DNA from: Candidatus Methanoplasma sp.
Lineage (GTDB): Archaea; Thermoplasmatota; Thermoplasmata; Methanomassiliicoccales; Methanomethylophilaceae
Reading direction: 5' to 3'
Assembly (NCBI GenBank): GCA_031283015.1
Contig: JAITCQ010000110.1
Span: forward strand, 1 to 11,686
DNA length: 11,686 nucleotides
The notes beneath the pieces were generated by a model. It was not told the DNA's origin and made no database searches. It saw only the letters and a list, made by a program, of their open reading frames with translations. Position numbers and translations under genes: made by a program. Positions 1 to 5,281 of this stretch are shown piece by piece; within the stretch, counting starts at the first letter, position 1, and each line of letters starts with the position of its first letter.

Positions 1-17
1 GCGGGCGATGTAAAAAG

Positions 18-25
18 TTTAATAA
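18..25 (+). promoter_or_regulatory. TATA-box promoter of the 103-residue membrane protein gene
   Basis: The box TTTAATAA lies behind a purine-rich BRE-like stretch (AAAAAG, 12-17). With usual archaeal spacing, transcription would start near 47, giving a leader of about 40 nt that contains the GGAGGT ribosome-binding site at 75-80. Placed by eye only. Confidence 0.4.
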
Positions 26-88
26 TAACAACCGTGTATCACTGCCAGCCATAGTCGTAGTAACGAACTAAAACGGAGGTTTGGAAAA

Positions 89-400
89 ATGGAAGGATTT
101 GATATCTGGGATTTCCTGACGGTCATCATCTTTGTGTTCGCGCTTGTCATGATGATAACGGGTATCTTCTCGGCGTATTTCGGAGCAGGAAAGAACAGGA
201 CCTACGGCGGGGTGTTGCTTGCCGTTGGGTTGATCATCGGCGCGGTGTGGGCGTATCTGGTAGGGTTCAGCGACATTGAGCCGTTCTGCAGCGTCTACGC
301 ATGGGACGTCGTCTACGATGCGCTCATCAATCTGATCGCCGTTCTGATCGGGGCGCTCATTGCGATAGGCATCTTCTTGGTCGTAGTGCTTAAAAGCTGA
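89..400 (+). CDS. Small three-helix membrane protein, function unknown
   Basis: 103 residues. I do not recognise the family. Three hydrophobic stretches are visible: about residues 9-28, 40-59 and 77-101. The first two are joined by a short basic loop (GAGKNRT, 33-39) and the last two by a loop containing the only Cys (FCSVYAWD, about 66-73). There is no signal peptide distinct from helix 1, and almost no soluble domain, so it is an integral membrane protein of unknown role. The start is well supported: GGAGGT at 75-80 sits 8 nt before the ATG. A TATA box upstream and a hairpin/T-tract downstream suggest a single-gene transcript, separate from purE. It could be a small transporter subunit or a membrane accessory protein, but nothing in the sequence decides this. 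Confidence 0.75.
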   Translation: MEGFDIWDFLTVIIFVFALVMMITGIFSAYFGAGKNRTYGGVLLAVGLIIGAVWAYLVGFSDIEPFCSVYAWDVVYDALINLIAVLIGALIAIGIFLVVVLKS

Positions 401-430
401 GGCCGCAGAAAAGTCCTGTCTAAACCCCTT

Positions 431-457
431 CCACCGATATTCTTTCGGTGGGTTTTT
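431..457 (+). terminator. Hairpin plus T-tract terminator after the small membrane protein gene
   Basis: CCACCGA (431-437) pairs with TCGGTGG (445-451) around a 7-nt loop, with an extra T430-G452 wobble, and is followed by TTTTT at 453-457. It looks like a bacterial-style intrinsic terminator. In archaea the T-run alone can terminate transcription. It separates the 89-400 gene from purE. Confidence 0.6.
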
Positions 458-460
458 ATC
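453..460 (+). promoter_or_regulatory. Candidate TATA box of purE, fused to the upstream T-tract
   Basis: TTTTTATC is centred about 27 nt before the purE ATG at 484, which predicts initiation at or within a base or two of the start codon. No Shine-Dalgarno sequence lies between them, so purE is probably leaderless. The same T-run serves as the end of the upstream terminator. Confidence 0.4.
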
Positions 461-483
461 CTTCCATTGAGTGAGCTTCTCCG

Positions 484-963
484 ATGCAAAAGGTCTTCAT
501 CATAATGGGGAGCAAGAGCGACCTGCCCGTGGCCGAGAAGGCGGCGGTCCTGCTCAAAAAATTCAACATAGGTTACGAGATCGCAGTAGCGTCCGCGCAC
601 AGAACGCCGGGAAGGGTGCAGAGTATGGTCGAGTCTTCCGACGCCGATGTGTTCATTGCGATCGCCGGGTTATCGGCGGCCCTGCCCGGGGTCGTGGCGG
701 CGCACACCTGCAAACCGGTGATAGGCGTCCCGGTCAGCGGCGGCGTGAATCTTGATTCCTTATTATCAGTGGTGCAGATGCCTCCCGGGATACCGGTGGC
801 GGCGGTTGGCCTAGACCGGGGGGATAACGCGGCGATACTCGCGGCGGAGATCCTGGGACTCGGGGATCCGGCGTTATTCGATAAGATGAAGGAATACCGG
901 AAAGAGATGGCCGAGAAAGTGGAAGCGGATTCGGAACAGGTGGTGGCCGATGTCAGGCGCTGA
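484..963 (+). CDS. purE: PurE, phosphoribosylaminoimidazole carboxylase catalytic subunit / N5-CAIR mutase
   Basis: 159 residues, the usual PurE length. It acts in cytosolic de novo purine synthesis, forming 4-carboxy-AIR either by rearranging N5-CAIR (class I) or by carboxylating AIR directly (class II). Visible motifs: phosphate-binding MGSKSD (8-13), active-site SAHRTP (37-42, His39), AGLSAALPG (61-69) and DSLLSVVQMPPGIPV (91-105), followed by the DRGDNAA segment (111-117). The last two blocks resemble class I, but AGLSAALPG lacks the His that I recall in the bacterial class I AGGAAHLPG motif. No purK is in the window, so the carboxylase/mutase class stays open. The start has no ribosome-binding site and is probably leaderless. 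The 3' end overlaps guaAB by 14 nt, so the two genes are likely co-transcribed, linking IMP and GMP synthesis. Confidence 0.95.
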   Translation: MQKVFIIMGSKSDLPVAEKAAVLLKKFNIGYEIAVASAHRTPGRVQSMVESSDADVFIAIAGLSAALPGVVAAHTCKPVIGVPVSGGVNLDSLLSVVQMPPGIPVAAVGLDRGDNAAILAAEILGLGDPALFDKMKEYRKEMAEKVEADSEQVVADVRR

Positions 964-1897
964 GATATTCATAGTAAGGGCTGTCGACAGCCTTAAGGCG
1001 AAGATACCGGGTAAGGCGATAATCGCATGCTCCGGAGGAGTGGACAGCATGGTCTCCGCCGTTCTCGCAAGCAGGGCCATCGGAGACCGGCTTCTCGCCG
1101 TTTACGTCGACACCGGGCTGATGAGGAAAGGGGAGACCGAAGAGGTGCGGGGCATGCTCAGGGAGATGGGCCTCAATTTCAGGATAGTCGACGCCTCCGA
1201 GGTGTTCTTTGCCATGCTCAAGGGGGTCACGGACCCGGAAAAGAAAAGGAAGATCATCGGCGAGCTGTTCATCAGGGTGTTCGAGAAGGAAGCCAAGGAA
1301 TTCGGCGCGGAGTATCTCGTTCAGGGAACGATCGCCCCCGATTGGATCGAATCCGGGGACGGTATGAGGGACACGATAAAATCACATCACAACGTGGGTG
1401 GCCTCCCCAAGGAGATGGGGATGACCGTCGTCGAGCCGCTGTGGGACCTTTACAAGGACGAGGTGAGAGAGGTGGCGAGGGAGCTGGGCGTGAAAGCATC
1501 GGAGAGACAGCCGTTCCCGGGTCCCGCGCTTTCGGTCAGATGCCTCGACGAGATCACGCGGGAGAACATAGGGATAGTAAGGGAAGCGTGTTTTATCGTT
1601 GAGGACGAGATCAAAAAGGCCGCCGCCCAAGGGAAGATGGAACTCCCTTGGCAGTACTTCGCCGTTCTCCTTCCCACAAGATCCGTAGGCGTGCAGGGGG
1701 ACAGGAGGGCGTACGGCAGGACCATCGCGATAAGAGCGGTGTGCTCCGTGGACGGGATGACCGCGACCTACTCCAAGATACCCTTGGACGTGCTTGATGC
1801 CATGGCGACGAGGATCACCAACACCATGAAGGACCAGGTCAACCGCGTTGTGTACGATATAACGAACAAACCCCCCTCGACGATAGAGTGGGAATAA
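950..1897 (+). CDS. guaAB: GMP synthase subunit B (ATP pyrophosphatase domain)
   Basis: 315 residues, typical for the separate archaeal ATP-PPase subunit. It adenylates XMP with ATP and accepts ammonia from the GuaAA glutaminase to make GMP. Visible: the PP-loop SGGVDS (28-33), VYVDTGLMRKGE (51-62), QGTIAPDWIES (125-135), KSHHNVGGLP (144-153), the RQPFPGPALSVR block (186-197) and the family-typical C-terminus ITNKPPSTIEWE (304-315). It is complete. The ATG lies inside the purE end (14-nt overlap), suggesting translational coupling. No glutaminase domain is attached; that subunit is encoded at 2485-3057, separated only by the YcxB-like gene. In bacteria both domains form one GuaA chain. Codon use matches purE. 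Confidence 0.96.
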   Translation: MSGAEIFIVRAVDSLKAKIPGKAIIACSGGVDSMVSAVLASRAIGDRLLAVYVDTGLMRKGETEEVRGMLREMGLNFRIVDASEVFFAMLKGVTDPEKKRKIIGELFIRVFEKEAKEFGAEYLVQGTIAPDWIESGDGMRDTIKSHHNVGGLPKEMGMTVVEPLWDLYKDEVREVARELGVKASERQPFPGPALSVRCLDEITRENIGIVREACFIVEDEIKKAAAQGKMELPWQYFAVLLPTRSVGVQGDRRAYGRTIAIRAVCSVDGMTATYSKIPLDVLDAMATRITNTMKDQVNRVVYDITNKPPSTIEWE

Positions 1898-1913
1898 AAC
1901 AGGGAGCGGATAA

Positions 1914-2453
1914 ATGTACCAGTTCAGATATGAGATAAGTGAGGATGACTTTCTCGAATTCAACACGTTCTATCTTCTCAATTCGTCGATGAGCAAAAAA
2001 CCATTGCTCCTCATACGGCTGACCTCGCTTTTGCTTGTGATGGTCGCTCTTGTTTTTCTTATCACTTCATTGGAAAATGGAATACTCGTAATATGCTGGA
2101 GCATCATTCTTGCCATTTTTATCTTTCTATCGCTTTCCGCCAAGTCTCGGTTAATCCGGTTCACAAAAAAATCAATCAAAAAGATGAAAATAGAAGGAAA
2201 ACTCCCGGTCGGCGAGACTTTCATTCAGTTCCATGAAGACCACGTCTTTGAAAGAATGGATCTGGCCGAGACCAAGGTCAGCTATGAAAGCATCGAAAGG
2301 ATCGTGGTCAACGTCGACGCGAACAAGGTATACCTTTTTATCGGCGCTACGGGCGCATTCATAGTTCCGTTTTCAGTGTTTGAGAACGACGCCGATAAGG
2401 ACGCGTTTTTGACATTCGTCCGCAATAAAACAGGGGCGGCGGACAGCGGTTAA
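1914..2453 (+). CDS. YcxB-like membrane protein
   Basis: 179 residues. The layout fits YcxB-like proteins (Pfam YcxB, from memory): a short soluble N-terminus, two adjacent membrane helices (about residues 34-52 and 57-75), a basic stretch (about 77-92, rich in Lys/Arg) and a C-terminal beta-rich domain. In that domain FHEDHVFERM, KVSYESIERIVVN, KVYLFIGATGAFIVPFSVF and the closing DAFLTFVRNK follow the family pattern. No biochemical function is established that I know of. A GGAG-containing site follows guaAB by a few bases, and the gap is only 16 nt, so it is probably read through from purE-guaAB. Its first half is visibly more AT-rich than its neighbours, with many AAA and TTT codons, which may mean it is a later arrival between the two GMP synthase genes. 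Confidence 0.8.
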   Translation: MYQFRYEISEDDFLEFNTFYLLNSSMSKKPLLLIRLTSLLLVMVALVFLITSLENGILVICWSIILAIFIFLSLSAKSRLIRFTKKSIKKMKIEGKLPVGETFIQFHEDHVFERMDLAETKVSYESIERIVVNVDANKVYLFIGATGAFIVPFSVFENDADKDAFLTFVRNKTGAADSG

Positions 2454-2461
2454 TATTATAT
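2450..2461 (+). promoter_or_regulatory. TATA-box promoter of guaAA
   Basis: The AT-only stretch TTAATATTATAT, right at the stop codon of the YcxB-like gene, is centred about 26-29 nt before the guaAA ATG (2485). No Shine-Dalgarno site intervenes. guaAA therefore probably has its own, leaderless transcript even though it follows guaAB. Confidence 0.5.
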
Positions 2462-2484
2462 CGTGGACGCCCCATTGCGCTTCA

Positions 2485-3057
2485 ATGAAGGTCTATGTCA
2501 TCGACAATGGCGGGCAGTGGACCCACCGCGAGTGGAGGGTCCTCAGAAATCTCAAGGTGGACACCGAGATAATACCGAATACCGCTCCCTTTGACAGGAT
2601 CAGCGACGCCGACGCGATAGTGCTCTCCGGTGGGGCGCCGAGCGTCGCCAGCGACGCCGCGCGCATGGGCAACAACGGCGAATACCTCGACAAGGCGGAC
2701 TTCCCGATCCTGGGGATATGCGCCGGGATGCAGTTCCTGTCGGAGCACTTCGGCGGGGTGCTGGGACCTGGCGCGATGCCGGAGTTCGGGAAGGTCGAGT
2801 TGAAGGTCCTGTGCAAAGAGGACCTTTTCAGGGACCTCCCGTCGGAATTCAACGTATGGGCGTCCCATAATGACGAAGTGAAAACTGTGCCGGAAGGGTT
2901 CGAGGTCACCGCGGCGTCCCAATCCTGCCCGGTGGAGGCGGTGCGCTCGCTCACAAGACCTATTTACGGGGTGCAGTTCCACCCTGAAGTGGAGAACACG
3001 GAGAACGGACCGAAGATATTCCAGAACTTTTTGGACATCGTCTCGGAATATCGGTAA
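2485..3057 (+). CDS. guaAA: GMP synthase subunit A (glutamine amidotransferase)
   Basis: 190 residues, the usual size for the stand-alone archaeal class I glutaminase subunit of GMP synthase. It hydrolyses glutamine and passes ammonia to GuaAB. Visible: IDNGGQWTHRE (6-16), which matches the GuaA start; LSGGAPS (47-53, oxyanion region); the nucleophile elbow GICAGMQ (77-83, Cys79); and GVQFHPEVENTENG (162-175) with His166 and Glu168 completing the Cys-His-Glu triad. The elbow reads GICAGMQ where many GuaA proteins have GICLGHQ; the catalytic Cys is kept. It is complete, with its own TATA box and no ribosome-binding site, so it is likely leaderless. It converges with the UPF0147 gene, only 12 nt beyond its stop codon. 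Confidence 0.95.
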   Translation: MKVYVIDNGGQWTHREWRVLRNLKVDTEIIPNTAPFDRISDADAIVLSGGAPSVASDAARMGNNGEYLDKADFPILGICAGMQFLSEHFGGVLGPGAMPEFGKVELKVLCKEDLFRDLPSEFNVWASHNDEVKTVPEGFEVTAASQSCPVEAVRSLTRPIYGVQFHPEVENTENGPKIFQNFLDIVSEYR

Positions 3058-3069
3058 ATCAAAGATGTC

Positions 3070-3330
3070 TCAGCGCGGCTGAGCGTTCAGGACCTCAAGC
3101 TGGCTTATGACGTTCCAGATCAGGGTCCTTCCGTGGAGCGGTATGTTCGGGTCGTTGGCGAGGTCGTCAAGAATTATTATGGCGCTTGTAGCGCGCACGT
3201 CCATAGCGTCCTTCGTGTCCGTGAGCCTAGCCTTTGCGTCGGTCGCGCCCTTTCTGATGTTACGCGGCACCGAGGTATCCTCGGCAAGGTTGTCTAAAAT
3301 GTCTGTTACGTGTTTGATATGGTCTGCCAT
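3070..3330 (-). CDS. UPF0147 family protein
   Basis: 86 residues, a normal length for this small archaeal family. The match is to the whole family pattern: a helical N-terminus, DTSVPRNIRKGA (18-29), DVRATSAIIILDDLANDPN (44-62), PLHGRTLIWNVISQLE (64-79). It is expected to be an all-helical cytosolic protein; the biochemical role is unknown. Two halves echo each other: ILDNLAEDTSVPRNIR and ILDDLANDPNIPLHGR. The start was moved to the ATG at 3330. A longer reading from a TTG at 3345 would translate the G-rich ribosome-binding site AGGGGGGAT itself. It lies 15 nt after the stop of the 54-residue gene, so the two form one transcript. It converges with guaAA. Confidence 0.88.
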   Translation of the reverse strand: MADHIKHVTDILDNLAEDTSVPRNIRKGATDAKARLTDTKDAMDVRATSAIIILDDLANDPNIPLHGRTLIWNVISQLEVLNAQPR

Positions 3331-3345
3331 GTTATCCCCCCTCAA

Positions 3346-3510
3346 TCAGATCGACTCGAACTCTTCCTGCAGGTCTATCATGAGTTGTTCCAATACCTCT
3401 TCGAAACTCGAGGACTTGTATTCTCTCATCCCGCCGAGGTCGCTCTGTATCCTAGCCACGAAGTCGTTGTTGTCCTTTACCAGTTCTACGTTGCACAAAA
3501 TCTCTTCCAT
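3346..3510 (-). CDS. Small acidic conserved-looking protein, function unknown
   Basis: 54 residues from the ATG at 3510. I cannot name the family, but composition and codon use look coding. It is strongly acidic, with a helical C-terminal half (SSFEEVLEQLMIDLQEEFES, 34-53) and a central DLGGMREYK (24-32). No membrane segment; the single Cys is at residue 6. The start is chosen because AGGTG (3521-3517) lies 6 nt upstream. A longer reading from TTG at 3543 would run into the TATA box. It precedes the UPF0147 gene by 15 nt, and a tandem TATA region lies just upstream, so the two small proteins are probably made together and may act together. An ATG at 3516 is an alternative start adding two residues. 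Confidence 0.7.
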   Translation of the reverse strand: MEEILCNVELVKDNNDFVARIQSDLGGMREYKSSSFEEVLEQLMIDLQEEFESI

Positions 3511-3542
3511 TCTCATCACCTGTGCAAGAATTAGAGGAACCA

Positions 3543-3562
3543 ATATAAAAGGTGTATATAAG
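3543..3562 (-). promoter_or_regulatory. Tandem TATA boxes of the two-gene minus-strand unit
   Basis: On the minus strand TTTTATAT (3550-3543) and CTTATATA (3562-3555) are both good archaeal TATA boxes. They predict starts near 3520 and 3532. The distal one gives a leader of about 22 nt that fully contains the AGGTG ribosome-binding site; the proximal one would start almost on it. They lie back to back with the glycosyltransferase promoter at 3606-3616. Confidence 0.5.
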
Positions 3563-3605
3563 CGTTGGGCATGCCTCGAAAACTCCGCGTATTCATGCGG
3601 GACAT

Positions 3606-3616
3606 AGTTTAATTAA
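3606..3616 (+). promoter_or_regulatory. TATA-box promoter of the glycosyltransferase gene
   Basis: AGTTTAATTAA, with TTTAATTA at 3608-3615, is centred about 28 nt before the ATG at 3640. No Shine-Dalgarno site is present in between, so a leaderless or nearly leaderless transcript is predicted. Confidence 0.5.
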
Positions 3617-3639
3617 CCTCATCCCTATGGGTTGGTCCA

Positions 3640-4935
3640 ATGAGCATTGCGGGCAACGGCGTCAGGAAATACCAGCTGGTGCTGGGGGCGTTATTCGCCG
3701 CGGCCACGGTCGCATATCTTCTGATGATCCATCATATGGGGATAGAGAGCGACGTCGTCCGTGTCTATTTCCCGTATGCGGACGAGCTGATGCACGGCAG
3801 CATCCCGGTAATGGAATATCCGCCGTTCGCGCTGGTGTTCCTTGCGGTGCCCAGACTGTTCGCCTCGACGCCGCTGGGCTATGAGATCGTGTTCTCCGCG
3901 GAGGTGTTTGTGTTCTTCATGGTGGGACTCATAGTGATCGGGAAGCTCGCCAAAAGATATCACCAGAGCCAGTACCTGGCGATGCTGGTCTACGCGGCCC
4001 TCATGTTGCTGATGGTCGAGTTCGTTCTGGACAGGTACGACATATTCCCCGCCGTGCTGACCCTGCTTTCGTTCTACTGTCTCGTGACAAAAAGATACAC
4101 CTGGGCGTTCGTGCTGCTTTCGATCGCCACGATGTCGAAGCTGTATCCCGCTGTGCTGTTCCCCATCTATCTTATCCCGTTCTTTTTCAACAGGGACTGG
4201 AAGAACGTGCTGAAAGGCGCGGGGGCGTTCATTATCACGTCGGCACTGATAGTCCTGCCGTTCTTCCTTCTCGACTCCGAAACGGCGCTCCACTTCCTCA
4301 GCTACCACATGGACCGCCCCCTGCACGTCGAGTCCGCTACAGCGTCCCTCATCGAGCTTGCTTATATATTCGGCCTGACGGACGTCTGGGTGGAGTTCGG
4401 CTACGGCTCCGACAATCTTATGGGGTCGTGGGCAGCGGCGGTGGCGCCCTATCTGCTGCCTCTGACGCTGTCGGTGCTGGCCGCGGTGTACGCTCTGCAC
4501 GCGTACATTCTGTCCAAGCTGCGGACGGAAAGGCAGGACAACGAGAACAACAGGATCATCCATCTCAGCGGGGCGGTGCTGCTCGCGTTCCTCGCGTTCA
4601 TAATCTTTGGGAAGGTCTTCTCCTCCCAGTATCTGATATGGGTCATTCCGTTCATAGCCCTGATGATGATGACGTCCATCAGCCACACCTCAAAAAGCTA
4701 CATCTTCGTGCTGTCGATACTGGTCATCGCCCTCACGCAGCTTAACTTCGCAGTGAACATCGGCATGAACGGAGGAGGGGCGGGTATAACCGACGCCGGC
4801 ATGATGATAATATTGGCGAGGAACATCGCCGCCGTGATTCTTTTCGCGTACGTCGTCAAAGTATGCAGGGAGAGCATCAAAAAGAAGCCCTGGCGCCCGC
4901 ACCCGCGGTCGGACGACCGATACCAAAAGCTTTAA
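3640..4935 (+). CDS. GT-C / GT87 (DUF2029)-like integral membrane glycosyltransferase
   Basis: 431 residues with about ten hydrophobic segments, the first at about 12-31. Features typical of lipid-linked-sugar-dependent GT-C enzymes: an acidic residue just after helix 1 in ESDVVRVYFPYADEL (36-50, Asp38), then SIPVMEYPPFALVFL (54-68), DRYDIFPAVLTLL (131-143) and SKLYPAVLFPIYLIPFF (166-182), a segment common in GT87/mannosyltransferase-like proteins. The C-terminus is short, basic and probably cytosolic. The likely role is transfer of a sugar from a polyprenyl-phosphate carrier to a lipid or protein glycan at the outer face of the membrane; the donor and acceptor cannot be read from sequence. 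It seems to be monocistronic, with its own leaderless promoter. The secE promoter overlaps its last codons. Confidence 0.82.
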   Translation: MSIAGNGVRKYQLVLGALFAAATVAYLLMIHHMGIESDVVRVYFPYADELMHGSIPVMEYPPFALVFLAVPRLFASTPLGYEIVFSAEVFVFFMVGLIVIGKLAKRYHQSQYLAMLVYAALMLLMVEFVLDRYDIFPAVLTLLSFYCLVTKRYTWAFVLLSIATMSKLYPAVLFPIYLIPFFFNRDWKNVLKGAGAFIITSALIVLPFFLLDSETALHFLSYHMDRPLHVESATASLIELAYIFGLTDVWVEFGYGSDNLMGSWAAAVAPYLLPLTLSVLAAVYALHAYILSKLRTERQDNENNRIIHLSGAVLLAFLAFIIFGKVFSSQYLIWVIPFIALMMMTSISHTSKSYIFVLSILVIALTQLNFAVNIGMNGGGAGITDAGMMIILARNIAAVILFAYVVKVCRESIKKKPWRPHPRSDDRYQKL

Positions 4936-4938
4936 AAC
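4925..4938 (+). promoter_or_regulatory. Promoter of the secE-spt5-rpl11 operon
   Basis: AAAAGC (BRE-like, 4925-4930) followed by TTTAAAAC (4931-4938) is a near-classical archaeal promoter. It overlaps the stop codon of the glycosyltransferase gene. Predicted initiation is near 4961, which gives a leader of about 80 nt before secE. Confidence 0.5.
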
Positions 4939-4967
4939 AGGGTCTTTCTATGGGTGGTCATTCATTT

Positions 4968-5020
4968 GTTATCTCCAGTGGTAACGAAAGATTGAAAATG
5001 CGGCCCGGATCTTATTCCGG
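4968..5020 (+). promoter_or_regulatory. Two small hairpins in the predicted secE leader
   Basis: GTTAT (4968-4972) can pair with GTAAC (4981-4985) with one wobble and an 8-nt loop; CCGGA (5005-5009) pairs with TCCGG (5016-5020) around a 6-nt loop. The second hairpin ends 6 nt before the AAGGGAAG ribosome-binding site of secE (5027-5034). Short stems like these arise by chance, so a regulatory role is only possible. Confidence 0.2.
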
Positions 5021-5041
5021 ACGCACAAGGGAAGCAGTAAA

Positions 5042-5263
5042 ATGAAAATAGAGGCAAAAGCGGAGGAGATCCAGGGCGGTTTCGAAGCCAAGACGAGAAA
5101 TCTCGGCAGGGGCAAGTACGGCAGGATCCTTAAGATGGCCCACACACCCACGCGGGAGGAGTACAAGAGGACATGCTACATCGCCGCTCTCGGGATGATC
5201 GTCATAGGCGCGGTAGGCTTTGCCATAATGTGGGTAATGACATATCTTCCCAGTCATTTTTGA
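5042..5263 (+). CDS. secE: SecE, protein translocase subunit (Sec61-gamma homologue)
   Basis: 73 residues, slightly longer than the roughly 60 usual in archaea. SecE clamps the SecY channel in the cell membrane. Visible: an amphipathic charged N-terminus, the conserved LGRGKYGRILKMAHTPTREEY stretch (starting at residue 21), and one membrane helix (about 46-68) with the typical GMIVIGAVGF core, ending in MTYLP. The extra residues lie at the N-terminus, ahead of that conserved block; the ATG with AAGGGAAG upstream is the best start. It is the first gene of secE-spt5-rpl11, the classic archaeal arrangement. The spt5 start follows the stop codon by 18 nt. Confidence 0.93.
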   Translation: MKIEAKAEEIQGGFEAKTRNLGRGKYGRILKMAHTPTREEYKRTCYIAALGMIVIGAVGFAIMWVMTYLPSHF

Positions 5264-5281
5264 GGTACGCGAGGTGTTATG

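Noticed and set aside
3691..4686. 331-residue open frame on the minus strand
   Set aside because: It mirrors the membrane glycosyltransferase gene. Its composition (Arg/His/Gln-rich, no domains) is what the opposite strand of a hydrophobic GC-rich gene gives.
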